The notes: a model not told the origin generated them from the letters alone. Positions 1 to 9,690 are shown, numbered from the stretch's first letter. The stretch is DNA of 64,000 bases from Gimesia benthica (GCF_009720525.1 NZ_CP043930.1:1178001-1242000), one strand, 5' to 3'. Program-made: numbers and translations.

Positions 1-1
1 A

Positions 2-3000
2 CTTTTACTGATTCTAAGCTTGACTTCCCACCATGCGTGCCCACTGCATGCCGATGAGGCAGCGCCAGTCGCCAGATGGGATTTCTCGACTGAAGAATCG
101 ACTTCCTTATCCATTCATGGCAACGTGACCCGCGATCAGGCCGGTCCTGTTCCGCCTGAGTTTCCAGACTTCACAAAAGATAACACGGCGGTCCACCTTG
201 ATGGTAAGGGGGCATACATTGCTGTCCAAGATCCCGGGGACAAAAGTATTTTCGACTTTACTAATGGCGATACCATTACAGTTGAAGCTTGGGTTAAGGT
301 TGAGAAAATTCGAAATGGACAGCCGATGTATGTCATCGGGAAAGGACGGACTCACTCTCCGCATGTTGCGCCTGACAATCAGAACTGGGCACTGCGCGTG
401 GTTGGTGCCGGAGATGCCGTGAAACTCGGCTTCTTATTCGCAACACCTGCCTCCCCCGGTTCCAAAGGCCCCAACTGGCATCGCTGGACATCAAAATCAG
501 GATTTGCCGTAGTAACCGGCTGGCATCATATCGCGGTGACTTATCGATTTGGTCAACCCGATTCTATTCAAGGCTGGATTGACGGTCGACCCACTGACGG
601 CATATGGGATCTGCAGGGAGCAACCAAAGTGGCTCCCGTAGTTGATAACGATCAGATCTGGATCGGATCATCCATGGGCGGCAATACCAGCAACAGCTTT
701 AACGGCTGGCTGGATACGATTGCAGTCTATCGAACCAGATTAAGTAACAACGTCATCGCATCGCATTTCCATCGACTCGGCGGCCCGCGCACCGTGGGAC
801 CTGCGCCCGAAATCATGCCCGAGATTTCCAATGTTCCACCGGGGCAGGTTCTGGTCACATTTTCCGAAAGCATGCCCGCCTCTGACCGCTGGTTGAATGA
901 AGGCGAGAAATGGCCAAAGGAAACCTCCCGCTGGCTGGGGAATGAATTTCTGCTCCCGCGAATTCCATTGCGTTATGATGCCTGGGGCATTCGATCCAGT
1001 TGGAAAGCGCCGCTGCTGGTTCGCATGGCTGCAGATGTGGAACTGGAGCCAGGAAAACATCGGCTCTTACTGAGAGCTCGTGCTCTGGGGCGATTATGGA
1101 TTGACGGCAAGGTTGTGGCACGCACAAAAGCGCTCACATATCGTCCTCCCAATGGTGAAGAACCAATCACGCCACTGGCCGAGCCCCCGTTGCCCGGTGT
1201 CCGAGTGAAGGGGTATCGGATGCAGGAAGTCTTTGGAGAGATAACAATCCCTGATGATGATAAAGGCAAAACCCGACTCTGTCGCGTGGTGCTGGAACTG
1301 GTAACCGGTGGAAAGAACCTGCGCACTGAAACAGGTGAAGTCTGCGTGGCAATTCAGACGGACAACGGAAAATCCTATGCAGTCATTCGACCTCAACACC
1401 AGGATGCGCTTCCCCTAACCGACGCCGCCATTAATCCCGTGTTGTCACAAATAGAGGCTGCGATCTCTCGACTGGAAGACGAGACCCGACTGAAGGCAGC
1501 TACGAGTCAGGATGACTTCTGGGAGACACGACATGCTGCCGCCCGAGCATGGGCGTCACAACACCCTGCTCCGGAAATTCCCACCGTTGCGGATTCTGCG
1601 ATCAACCACCCGATTGATCGCTTCCTGGTCAGCAAGATTGACAAAGCACTCTTAGAATCTTCGGCCACCGATCGCAGTCAGGCAGAACACTTTCACAAAA
1701 CAATTCTGCCACTCCTGCAAGAGAATTGCTTCCGCTGCCATGGAGACAAAGATAAAGGCGGATTAAGACTGAACACCAGAGAGAATGCATTGAAGGCAGG
1801 CGATTCCGAAATCCCGGCGATTGTTCCCGGTGATATTTCAGCCAGTGAGCTAGTGGAACGCATTCGAGCACAAGACGAAAGCATTCGTATGCCTCCGACT
1901 GGAAATGGCCTGAGCAAGCAACAGATCGCAGAACTGGAGAAGTGGATTCAACAGGGGGCGATCTGGCCTGCCGTTCCACTGGAGGCCTCCGAAGTGGCGT
2001 TGGCCCCCGTCATCAACGACGAAGCATTTCTGCGGAGGATTTATCTCGATACCGTGGGAGTCCCGCCGACCTTGGCTGAAGTTCGGCAGTTTCTGGAAGA
2101 TTTCGATCCGGACAAACGCAACCAACTGATTGACCGGCTGCTGGAAGACGACCGCCTTGCTGACCATTGGGTCAGTTATTGGATGGATTTACTGGCTGAG
2201 AATCCGACCTTACTGAATGCCTCGCTGAACAGCACAGGCCCCTTTCGCTGGTTTCTGTATGATGCCTTACGCGATAATAAATCATTCGACAGAATCGTGA
2301 CGGAACTTTTACTGATGCGCGGCAGTCCGCATGAAGGTGGCAGCGCCGGTTTTGCAATTGCTGCAGAAAATGATTCGCCTTTTGCTGCCAAAGGGCATAT
2401 CATCGCGTCCGCATTTCTGGGAATCGAACTTCAGTGTGCACGCTGCCACGACTCCCCCTATCACAGCACGACTCAGCGCGATTTATTCTCACTGGCTGCG
2501 ATGCTGAACCGTAAACCTCTGACGGTCCCCTCGACCAGCCGCGTGCCTGATGCATTCTTTGAAAAGAAAGCCAGAGAGTCTCTGATTCGGGTCACTTTGA
2601 AGCCGGACGAAACGATTCAGCCAGACTGGCCGTTTGCTAGTGTTACCGGAGCCGTTGATGGTCCGAAAATTGACAGGCTCATGTACAACCCACAGGACAC
2701 GCGGGAACGGTTAGCTGCGTTGATCACTGCACCGGAAAACAAACGTTTTGCCTATGTGGTCGTCAATCGTTTGTGGAAACAGCTAATCGGGACAGGAATG
2801 GTGGAGCCAGTTTATGACTGGGAAGGCCGCAAACCAAGTCATCCGAAGATGCTGGACTGGCTGTCACACCAGTTTATCAGTCATGACTATGATCTGAAGC
2901 ACGTCATTCGCCTGATTGTTACTTCTCAAGTTTACCAGCGAGAAGCGACTGGAAACAACGGAACGAAACCTGAAGCGCTGCGGTTCTTTACTGCTCCTGA

Positions 3001-3727
3001 GAAACGCCGACTGACTGCGGAACAGATTGTTGATGCCATGCATACCGCGACCGGAAAACAGTTGGACGTTGAAGAACTTACCTTTGTGCACGATGGTCAA
3101 CGAGACGTCAGCAATCGTCTGTCATTGGGACGCCCCAGCCGTGCCTGGATGTTTGCGGATTTAAAGAATGAGCGAGACCGGCCGAGCCTCTCTCTGCCTT
3201 ATGCCCGTACCGTCACTGATGTTCTGGAGGCGTTCGGCTGGACTGGATCTCGTCAGAAACCGATCATGCATCGCGAAACGGAGCCGAATGTACTGCAACC
3301 GGGAGTATTGGCGAACGGTACTCTTTCCATGAACCTCATTCGTGTGTCAGATCAAAGTGAGTTGGCCCAGTTGGCTGTCGACAGCAGGAAGTCTGAGGAA
3401 ATCATTGAAGCGTTATATCTTCGTTTTCTATGTCGTCACCCAAACCAGGAAGAACTGAATACATTCAGTAACGCATTGGCTCAAGGGTTTGATTCCCGTC
3501 TGCTGCCGGCAGACGAAATCGTGCCTGTTCAAGAACCATCTCCCTTACCGCAGGTGACCTGGTTTAACCACTTGCGACCGGAAGCTAATACTATCCAGCA
3601 GAAGGTGGAGCGACGTGTCCGTAAGGGGCCACCAGCCGATCCGCGTTTACGTCCCGAATGGCGGGAAGTTTATGAAGACATTATCTGGAGTCTGATGAAT
3701 CATCGGGAATTTGTCTGGGTTCCTTAG
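2..3727 (+). CDS. Secreted LamG / cytochrome c (PSCyt1) / DUF1549 / DUF1553 protein, 5' end cut by window edge
   Basis: The frame is open to the first base of the window and reads LLLILSLTSHHACPLHADEA, which looks like the end of a signal peptide. The TTG at 20 is therefore unlikely to be the true start, and the gene probably begins left of the window. Numbering from 20, a LamG/concanavalin-like domain covers about residues 50-245, followed by a PA14-like stretch (about 265-370). The PSCyt1 cytochrome c domain carries CFRCH at 570-574, then come DUF1549 (about 665-860, with a second CxxCH, CARCH, at 806-810) and DUF1553 (about 890-1225). These planctomycete proteins are thought to be periplasmic or extracellular and to take part in polysaccharide breakdown, but the reaction is not established. 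The DUF1501 gene follows after 84 nt on the same strand, the usual arrangement for this pair. Confidence 0.93.
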   Translation, partial: LLLILSLTSHHACPLHADEAAPVARWDFSTEESTSLSIHGNVTRDQAGPVPPEFPDFTKDNTAVHLDGKGAYIAVQDPGDKSIFDFTNGDTITVEAWVKVEKIRNGQPMYVIGKGRTHSPHVAPDNQNWALRVVGAGDAVKLGFLFATPASPGSKGPNWHRWTSKSGFAVVTGWHHIAVTYRFGQPDSIQGWIDGRPTDGIWDLQGATKVAPVVDNDQIWIGSSMGGNTSNSFNGWLDTIAVYRTRLSNNVIASHFHRLGGPRTVGPAPEIMPEISNVPPGQVLVTFSESMPASDRWLNEGEKWPKETSRWLGNEFLLPRIPLRYDAWGIRSSWKAPLLVRMAADVELEPGKHRLLLRARALGRLWIDGKVVARTKALTYRPPNGEEPITPLAEPPLPGVRVKGYRMQEVFGEITIPDDDKGKTRLCRVVLELVTGGKNLRTETGEVCVAIQTDNGKSYAVIRPQHQDALPLTDAAINPVLSQIEAAISRLEDETRLKAATSQDDFWETRHAAARAWASQHPAPEIPTVADSAINHPIDRFLVSKIDKALLESSATDRSQAEHFHKTILPLLQENCFRCHGDKDKGGLRLNTRENALKAGDSEIPAIVPGDISASELVERIRAQDESIRMPPTGNGLSKQQIAELEKWIQQGAIWPAVPLEASEVALAPVINDEAFLRRIYLDTVGVPPTLAEVRQFLEDFDPDKRNQLIDRLLEDDRLADHWVSYWMDLLAENPTLLNASLNSTGPFRWFLYDALRDNKSFDRIVTELLLMRGSPHEGGSAGFAIAAENDSPFAAKGHIIASAFLGIELQCARCHDSPYHSTTQRDLFSLAAMLNRKPLTVPSTSRVPDAFFEKKARESLIRVTLKPDETIQPDWPFASVTGAVDGPKIDRLMYNPQDTRERLAALITAPENKRFAYVVVNRLWKQLIGTGMVEPVYDWEGRKPSHPKMLDWLSHQFISHDYDLKHVIRLIVTSQVYQREATGNNGTKPEALRFFTAPEKRRLTAEQIVDAMHTATGKQLDVEELTFVHDGQRDVSNRLSLGRPSRAWMFADLKNERDRPSLSLPYARTVTDVLEAFGWTGSRQKPIMHRETEPNVLQPGVLANGTLSMNLIRVSDQSELAQLAVDSRKSEEIIEALYLRFLCRHPNQEELNTFSNALAQGFDSRLLPADEIVPVQEPSPLPQVTWFNHLRPEANTIQQKVERRVRKGPPADPRLRPEWREVYEDIIWSLMNHREFVWVP

Positions 3728-3811
3728 CGATCTCTATTCATTTTCTCGACCTGTGAGATGTTTCTGAGTATTATTTCTTGATTTAACTGACCTCAAACAC
3801 GGCATTACGAG

Positions 3812-5125
3812 ATGCAATCATTAAAAAATCAATGTGCGGTACCCTCTTTCAATCGACGCGAGTGCCTGGCCGCGGGAGTGGCATTAGCGGGCGGACTGGC
3901 GACCTCAAAATTCAGTCTGGGTGAAACCTCATCAAAACTGATTCGCGGCAAAGCCGAGCATGTGATTTCGATCTGGCTTGGCGGGGGGATGGGACAGATT
4001 GACACCTTTGATCCCAAGCGAAAAGGAGATCCCAAGACCAGGAAGGCGGGAGCCTACTATGACTCAATCGATACCGCAGTGCCGGGTGTGCAACTTTGTG
4101 AGCATCTTAAGAAGCTGGCTCCCCTGATGGATCGTGTTACGGCTGTGCGAACGGTCAATCATGAATCGATAGACGAACATGCTGCCGCCACAAATCGCAT
4201 GCACACCGGTCGCTCTATTAGTGGTACAGTCACCTATCCCTCGCTTGGTTCGTTGGTAACCCACGAACGAGGCGCGGTCTCTGACGGCGCTCCTCCTTAT
4301 GTCTTAATCGGTTATCCGAATGTGACACGTGGTCCAGGCTTTCTAGGGGCCGGCCATGGCTATCTCTATTTGACCAATACCAATGAAGGTCCGGCAGGAT
4401 TGTCTCGACCAGATCATATCACATCTGACCGACAGGCGCGACGAGAATCATTCCTGGCTGTTTTACAGAAACAAGGAAAAGCAGCCAGCGAACAGAAAGT
4501 ACGCGACTATGAAGCCGCTATTCAACAAAGTTTGAAGCTGAGTGGGCCGGAATTTAATCAGGCCTTTCAACTGGATAAAGAGCCAGCAGAACTGCGAACA
4601 AGGTACGGTGGAGAATTTGGTCAGCGCTGTCTGTTAAGCCGCCGGCTTGTGGAACGAGGTGTTCGATTCATTGAAGTCTCGCATAACCTGAACTTTCTAA
4701 ACGGGGCTGGCTGGGATGTGCATTACGAGGGGATTTTGCAGCAGCACAAACTGATCCAGGAAATGGATACAGCAGTCGCAACCTTGATTTCCGATCTCGA
4801 ACAGAAAAAACTCCTGGATAAGACTCTGATCGTCATCACGACGGAATTTGGTCGTCCACCGGAATTTGACAGCGGCGGAGGACGGGGACATCAGGGAACC
4901 GCATTCAGCTGTGTTCTCGCCGGCGGCGGTCTGGCACACCGTGGCGCATGGGGAGTGACCGACGAGCTTTCCAAGAAAATCGTCGAAAACCCAGTGGATC
5001 TCCCAGATTTCTTTGCCACGATTCTCGCCTCTCTGGGGATCGACTACACGAAGAATCTCTATGCCAACGATAGACCCATTCCCATTACAGATGGCGGTCT
5101 ACCTGTCAAAGAACTGTTTGCATAG
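3812..5125 (+). CDS. DUF1501 domain protein with Tat signal
   Basis: This 437-residue protein belongs to the DUF1501 family, which has the alkaline phosphatase/sulfatase-like fold and nearly always accompanies DUF1549/DUF1553 proteins in planctomycetes. The N-terminus carries a twin-arginine signal, [15 protein letters not shown], with the arginines at residues 15-16, so it is predicted to be exported folded through the Tat system. Typical family segments include [13 protein letters not shown] near the start, IVITTEFGR around residue 345 and GRGHQG about 15 residues later. Length is normal for the family. The ATG at 3812 begins the signal peptide. It sits 84 nt after the DUF1553 gene and probably shares its transcript. 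Catalytic activity has not been shown for the family; a role beside the cytochrome-containing partner is inferred from their constant association. A second, dead DUF1501 copy lies at 42.6-43.2 kb. Confidence 0.92.
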   Translation: MQSLKNQCAVPSFNRRECLAAGVALAGGLATSKFSLGETSSKLIRGKAEHVISIWLGGGMGQIDTFDPKRKGDPKTRKAGAYYDSIDTAVPGVQLCEHLKKLAPLMDRVTAVRTVNHESIDEHAAATNRMHTGRSISGTVTYPSLGSLVTHERGAVSDGAPPYVLIGYPNVTRGPGFLGAGHGYLYLTNTNEGPAGLSRPDHITSDRQARRESFLAVLQKQGKAASEQKVRDYEAAIQQSLKLSGPEFNQAFQLDKEPAELRTRYGGEFGQRCLLSRRLVERGVRFIEVSHNLNFLNGAGWDVHYEGILQQHKLIQEMDTAVATLISDLEQKKLLDKTLIVITTEFGRPPEFDSGGGRGHQGTAFSCVLAGGGLAHRGAWGVTDELSKKIVENPVDLPDFFATILASLGIDYTKNLYANDRPIPITDGGLPVKELFA

Positions 5126-5317
5126 CCTATAGCCCTGCTATTTGTCAGGACATTCGTTGGGTACAAAAAGACTGTCGCCCGTTAAGTCCCATAGCCTATT
5201 GATCTTTGAAAACAAAATCTGGTGCAAGAACTGACGTGAAGGACTGTTGGTTGCGACCTTTTCGAAGAAAACGCACGTACGGTCAGCATGAAGAAATCAC
5301 TTGCTTATTGATTTGAT

Positions 5318-6379
5318 CTACGCCGCAATCCGCTTATACGACTTGATCAGCCCGCCGAGATGTTCCTCGCAATGGATCTCATTAAGCTTGATCACCTCGA
5401 ATTCCGGCGGTTGATTGGCACAACAGGGCGGCAGATGTTCTCGTGAGCTGTGCGCTCGATGTTTGTTGTAATAGTCAACGAATTCCGAAACTAGATAATC
5501 GAGATGCGTCTTGCCAAATGCGATGAAATGATTCAGGGCTTCGTATTTAATCGTTTGCACAAACCTTTCGACCCGGGCATTCAGATTGGGAGATCGGATC
5601 GGTAGCCTCTTCGGCTGGATGCCTTTGTTCTTTAGAAACTGCTTGAACCTAATTGAGAACTTCGTGTCTCGATCATGGATCAGGCAGGTTGGCCTCTCAT
5701 CCCGGTTGGCAACGTGGTTTACAAATGCTTCTGCCTGTTTCGTGACTCAGGCAGAAGCCGGACTTCGCGTTGAGGGTGTCACAAAGACTTCACGCGTCTC
5801 AAGATGCATGAAAACTAACACATATAAATCGACTAGCCCCCGCGGTGTCACGGCTCGTTTCGTAAAGAAATCACATGCCCAGAGCGTTTTCGAATGAGTT
5901 TTGAGAAACTGGTCCCAGGTGCCGGTACTTCGTTTCGGACTCGGCTCGATCCCTGCTTCCTTGACGATATTTTTCACCGTCTGACGACAGATCCGGGAAA
6001 TGCCGAGTTTCCTAAGTTCACCCAGGATGCGAGTGTAGCCGAACCCCGTTTCACGGGCGATCTTGAGAACAAGTTCTCGCAGTACGGCACTCTTTCCTGA
6101 CCGACCAATGAGCTTTTTCTTCCGGCTTCGTTTCTCTTCCCGTACCCAGCGATGGAAGGTGCCGGGAGTGACGATCGTGATCAGTTCGTTGATCGCCGTT
6201 CCGAGCGGCTTGCCATATTTCAGGAGCTGCGCACGTTCGTGAGGTTTTGTATGAATCTCTCCAGGGATACGGTCCCGCAGAATCCGGTTCTCATTTTTCA
6301 AATAGAGGACGTATTTAGCCAACAGGCTGTCGGAAGCAGTAGCGATCAATGTCAGCAGTGGATGAAAAAGTTGAATCAT
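5318..6379 (-). pseudogene. DDE integrase-core transposase with one in-frame TGA
   Basis: Read on the minus strand this is one continuous frame of 353 codons interrupted only by TGA at 5747-5749, in the context SPASA-stop-VTKQAEAF. The frame stays open through all 62 codons between the stop and the next possible start, so the damage is a single substitution, most simply TGG to TGA. The upstream part has a helix-turn-helix region (about residues 70-170) and the first core aspartate in LWACDFF; the downstream part has HDRDTKF and NARVERF, completing a DDE triad, then the C-terminal region with DYYNKHRAHSS. The family is the integrase-core type common in planctomycetes, IS481/IS3-like. I could not identify terminal inverted repeats. 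Readthrough cannot be excluded, but an inactive copy is most likely. Confidence 0.85.
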
Positions 6380-6576
6380 GGTGGTAAAATGGGTCTCGGT
6401 AGTAACATGCTGTAAAATAAGGAGATGTCATTTTATTTGTCCCCCACTGAGACACAGTTCACATTCGATGGACGACCTATTTCCGTGCTCTGCGGAACCT
6501 TCTACGACGGCAGGGCCGCACAGTTGACGTAGCTCACCTTAGATACCGGTGTCGCGGCTGTCTTAAGCTATTCCAG

Positions 6577-6630
6577 AAAAGTTCGAAAGCCTTGAGTCAC
6601 CTCAAAATCACCGTAGAGGCTCGAACTTTT
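6577..6630. repeat. Nested inverted repeat (hairpin)
   Basis: Arms AAAAGTTCGA (6577-6586) and TCGAACTTTT (6621-6630) match perfectly and extend inward through GCCT/AGGC (6589-6592 with 6617-6620) after a 2-nt bulge. The loop contains a smaller inverted repeat, TTGAG (6592-6596) with CTCAA (6601-6605). It lies in the gene-free stretch between the dead transposase and the coiled-coil protein gene, close to that gene's 3' end. It could be a terminator, an IS end or a structured RNA; nothing visible decides between these. Confidence 0.5.
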
Positions 6631-6661
6631 GTAAGCTCCTTTCGTTTCACGGCTCCCAGAA

Positions 6662-6745
6662 TCAGCCCAAGTAAAAGTCTTTAAGAAGAGGGTTTTGTAT
6701 GTGACGGGGCAGGTCAATGACCACCTTGGCTGCCTTGCCTGGCAT
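6662..6745 (-). pseudogene. Possible N-terminal relic of an IS630-type transposase
   Basis: On the minus strand an ATG at 6745 opens a 27-codon frame starting MPGKAAKVVI and ending at TGA 6662-6664. MPGKAAKV is, as I recall it, the N-terminal signature of an IS630-type transposase found in planctomycetes; after VVI the similarity is lost, which suggests a deletion or fusion. The rest of 6380-6864 holds no gene I can support: the 83-codon minus frame at 6568-6819 overlaps the hairpin at 6577-6630 and resembles nothing recognisable. Weak evidence based on about ten residues. Confidence 0.25.
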
Positions 6746-6864
6746 AAGAGACCTCCCGGTCTCAGTTGAGAAACTGTAAATTCTCGGAAGTCTGCCACAA
6801 AACTCCGATTCCATGCCACACCGATTGGCGGATCGACATCTAGTCTCTCGTGGCTCCAGCCTCG

Positions 6865-7761
6865 CTACTCGCCCTTCTTTGCCGTCGCCAGTCGTGCTTG
6901 TGAATCCGCCAAATCGAATTGTCGCTGGGCCGTTTCGTATGCTCCGAGTGCCCCGGACCGCGAACGCTGTACTGCCTGTTGATCAAGTTGCACCAATGTC
7001 TGAAGCTTTTTCTGGTACTCGCTCATCTTGCCATTCGCAAAGGCCAATTCAGCCTCCAAGTCGATCGTTACACGTTTGAGATCGGCAATGGCTATTGGCG
7101 ACAATCTGCCGTAGGACGCCTGCAATTCTTCCTGATTTAAGGCGACTAGGATTCCGAGGTATTTGATCACGCTCTCTTTATCGTCGTTGACGACTGCCAA
7201 TTCGTAATAGGCTTGGGCCAGTTCTTTCTGCGACCGGCGTAATGTGGCCCGGTCGATCTGTTTTTGTGCGAAGAGCCGAGCGTTTGCTTCCGCCGATATT
7301 TTCACAGTCGCAGTCAATTGACCCAATGCGCGGATTTGCGCCTGCTTGTCCCCTGATGCATTCGCGAGACGCACGCGGCGATAAACCGCTTCTTGTTCAA
7401 TGATCGCCAGTTGAGCCGCGCTGATCGCTCCTTGAGCGGCCGCGTTACGCGATTGCTGCAAAGCGGCATTGTCCTGCTCGACCAAAAACCGCAATTGTGC
7501 GACCACTTCGCGTTGGTTTCCTTCTGCTTCAGCCAACAGAATCTTCGATTCAGCCAATGCCTCGCGGACTTCCCGCACCTTGTCTGGAGAAACGCCACCG
7601 GCATCGTAAAAACGAAGCAAGTCCGACAACGCCTTCTCGGTTCTTGTAACCGCAGTCCGGGCATAACGCACGAGTGCATCATTCTGGCGACCTGTTTGGG
7701 AATACGCAGTCGAAGTCAGCAACAAAACAACACAAACAAAGAATAATCCAACAGCACGCAT
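6865..7761 (-). CDS. Secreted alpha-helical coiled-coil protein of unknown function
   Basis: A 298-residue protein with a clear signal peptide (residues 1-21, MRAVGLFFVCVVLLLTSTAYS, likely cut before QTG). The mature part is almost entirely predicted helix, rich in Ala, Gln, Glu, Arg and Leu with heptad-like spacing. Segments such as AAQGAISAAQLAIIEQEAVY resemble the hairpin helices of TolC-like outer-membrane factors or HlyD-type adaptor proteins, but there is no beta-barrel or lipoyl domain, so it is not a full member of either family. It is best described as a periplasmic coiled-coil protein. The ATG start at 7761 has TTAGGA upstream. Only 11 nt separate the start codon from the end of an IS3 orfB relic, so any promoter must lie in or beyond that relic. 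Confidence 0.75.
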   Translation of the reverse strand: MRAVGLFFVCVVLLLTSTAYSQTGRQNDALVRYARTAVTRTEKALSDLLRFYDAGGVSPDKVREVREALAESKILLAEAEGNQREVVAQLRFLVEQDNAALQQSRNAAAQGAISAAQLAIIEQEAVYRRVRLANASGDKQAQIRALGQLTATVKISAEANARLFAQKQIDRATLRRSQKELAQAYYELAVVNDDKESVIKYLGILVALNQEELQASYGRLSPIAIADLKRVTIDLEAELAFANGKMSEYQKKLQTLVQLDQQAVQRSRSGALGAYETAQRQFDLADSQARLATAKKGE

Positions 7762-7772
7762 GGTGACGATTC

Positions 7773-8005
7773 CTAATCAAGTGACATTGCCCCGATCTTA
7801 GTACCAGCCTGAGTGAGAGAATCGGGGTTCATGGGGCCGGTGTTCTTCTGGAGTGAGGCCGTAGGCTGAACGGAAGAAGAACACTGCGCGTCAAATGCCG
7901 CAGGGGTCTGGTAATCCAATGCACTATGCAATCTAAGATGGTTGTAGTCAAGCCACCAGTGAGCTTCCGCCACGCTAAGGAACAACTCGCAGTTGACCTC
8001 CTCCC
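7773..8005 (-). pseudogene. IS3-family OrfB (integrase) C-terminal fragment
   Basis: On the minus strand the frame reads NREEVNCELFLSVAEAHW, then WLDYNHLRLHSALDYQTPAAF. This matches the end of IS3-family OrfB transposases, where a DYN..RPHSAL.Y.TPAEF block closes the integrase core. The catalytic part is missing and the block upstream of DYN is shortened, so this is a remnant. It directly adjoins the coiled-coil protein gene on the same strand. Other IS3 relics lie at 12.7 kb and 54.9 kb. Confidence 0.75.
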
Positions 8006-8429
8006 GATTTCTGTGGTTTCACAACCAGGTCAGACTGCAGGAGAGGTTATACTCTGCAAGCGGGACGGTTGAGAGATTTTATAAACGTTCGTTATTGCGA
8101 ACATCTGCTAAATTACGCTCGATGAACACCTAGTCGTGCTGAACTGAATCCGTTCTTCCCATATTCGAATTCAAAACACCGTTTCCCCGTAAAGAAGGAC
8201 GAAAACCGGAATATCATTGAAAGTACTCAATAGTACCACCACGAGTTCCAGCAGCATCTATCACCTATAAAGATAGACCAACTCCAGACAGAAATAATTT
8301 TACTGTAGATCTTTTTCTGTCATAGACCAACGTACGGACAAATCGGAAAATGACAGTGCCATTCAGCCCTGCCCCCTTTAATAATCTCTCGCAATGATCA
8401 GACGATCTTTTAGACTACATATCCAAATC
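8006..8429. other. Intergenic, no gene seen
   Basis: About 420 nt with stops in all frames. The part nearest 8006 may be a further degraded piece of the IS3 element, but I cannot align it with confidence. No RNA gene or strong repeat was seen. Confidence 0.5.
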
Positions 8430-8966
8430 CTAACGATCTTTTACCTTGTTCAGCAGATCCGCAAGTTCCTCCGTTGTGCCTGCCAGCGTGTTGCCCCCCA
8501 CTATGCCATGACAACCGGACCATGCAGACATAGATTTCCTCCCGCTAAGGGCCAGTATTTCGGGTTTCAGCTTGTAGCCCACAAACTTGTCCCATCCAAT
8601 ACTGATCACAATGAATTGCCCCTCAATGTCGTCCCATCGCCAGGAATCTCTTTGAAATAGTTTCTCGAAAACAAACCCATCCTCTGTAACAATGACTCGT
8701 GGGCGACCTCTGATCATAGCGACCAACTGTAAAAGAATGCTCACCGAGACTGCTGATAGACATGCGACTACAGTCCAGCTGCCTACTCCCAAAAGACCGA
8801 TTGAGATGCAAAGAATTCCGAAGACCATCAACAGGTTGCCGACCAGCAACACTTTGAGTCGCTTTGAAAGTGTAGATGGAATTATTGTTACCATCGAAAA
8901 TCTCCATTTAGCTGCGGTTCCACGAAAGTCGGATGAACAGTAAATCGTTTTCTCGGCATTTTTCAT
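8430..8966 (-). CDS. Small membrane protein with PH-like C-terminal half, unknown function
   Basis: This 178-residue frame contains two adjacent hydrophobic helices (about residues 38-58 and 64-88) followed by a soluble region with alternating beta character (VIVTEDGFVFEKLFQRDSW, FVGYKLKPEILAL). That layout, two TM helices then a PH-like domain, is seen in several bacterial families of unknown role; I do not recognise a specific one. Two starts are possible: ATG 8966 with AGGGAG very close upstream, or the ATG at codon 25 with GGAG seven bases upstream; the latter would put the first TM helix nearer the N-terminus. It stands alone, with about 100 nt to the divergent promoter at 9070. Confidence 0.65.
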   Translation of the reverse strand: MKNAEKTIYCSSDFRGTAAKWRFSMVTIIPSTLSKRLKVLLVGNLLMVFGILCISIGLLGVGSWTVVACLSAVSVSILLQLVAMIRGRPRVIVTEDGFVFEKLFQRDSWRWDDIEGQFIVISIGWDKFVGYKLKPEILALSGRKSMSAWSGCHGIVGGNTLAGTTEELADLLNKVKDR

Positions 8967-9069
8967 ACTCCCTAAACTATGTCCAAAATTGAAATGTTAC
9001 CACATTTCAGGTGGACTCGGTTAAGGGGGCTAGGTCACGGTGATTAACGCTGACTCAATTTGCAATACC

Positions 9070-9099
9070 TTGAAGTGAGTTGTTCCCAGCCATTATAAT
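9070..9099 (+). promoter_or_regulatory. Sigma70-like promoter TTGAAG-N18-TATAAT
   Basis: TTGAAG at 9070-9075 and a perfect TATAAT at 9094-9099 are separated by 18 nt, about 100 nt upstream of the start of the dehydrogenase remnant at 9198. Planctomycete promoters are poorly characterised, so the call rests on the match to the general bacterial consensus. If active, it would transcribe a broken gene. Confidence 0.4.
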
Positions 9100-9197
9100 T
9101 CTTGTATAGATGCAAGCTTCCCAGATTCATTGAAACTACAATATATTATTTCCAGGTCTCCGAAATAATATCAGAAACCAAGCCTACCGGAATCATT

Positions 9198-9690
9198 ATG
9201 AAATACTCGTTCTTCCTGCCATTTGCGCTCATTATTGCATCGCTCACTCTGACGACTGATCACGACTGCCATGCTCAGGAAACAATCAGTCGCAAAGTGA
9301 CCAAAGAGGACATGCCACGCATTCCATCCACTGCACCGGACAAGGCTCTGGATACATTCAAACTAGCCAAAGGCTTTACACTGGAAATGGTGGCTGCGGA
9401 GCCAAGTGTCGGGGATCCCGTGGACGCCTGCTTTGACGAACATGGTCGCATGTTTGTCGCGGAAATGCATGGGTATCCCTTTTCTCAAGAGCCGACCAAG
9501 CTGAACCCGGAGAGGGGGCAAAAAGTACGCCGGCATCATTCGCATGCTGCAAGATGGCGATGGTCGCTTGGACAAGAGTGTTGTCTTTGCTGACCAGAGC
9601 AGCTGGCCGACGTCTGTCTGCTGTTACGATGGCGGCGTGTTTGTGTTTCGGTCGCGCGCTGGACAGACAGCCATGAGCTTTCGTGTCTGA
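9198..9690 (+). pseudogene. Frameshifted, 3'-truncated PVC-type membrane-bound dehydrogenase remnant
   Basis: The frame starting at ATG 9198 encodes a signal peptide (MKYSFFLPFALIIASL, ending near CHAQ) and then LDTFKLAKGFTLEMVAAEPS and DACFDEHGRMFVAEMHGYP, the N-terminal pattern of the large membrane-bound dehydrogenase domain proteins (PVC N-terminal domain, usually about 1,000 residues, often with a heme c domain). Around 9511-9518 the frame shifts inside GAGAGGGGGC: the next frame continues sensibly as GKKYAGIIRMLQDGDGRLDK and later CCYDGGVFVF, then stops at 9688-9690. A one-base insertion explains the shift. Everything after about residue 150 is missing, so the gene is dead. An apparently good promoter remains at 9070-9099. 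The right edge abuts the leftward P450 unit. Confidence 0.8.

Noticed and set aside
5262-5286. GAAAACGCACGTACGGTC resembles the 3' half of group II intron domain V.
   Set aside because: The complementary 5' half is absent upstream, and there is no intron RT next to it, so the resemblance is not enough.
6568-6819. 83-codon minus-strand frame.
   Set aside because: It covers the inverted repeat and a second, more recognisable relic in another frame, and shows no motif.
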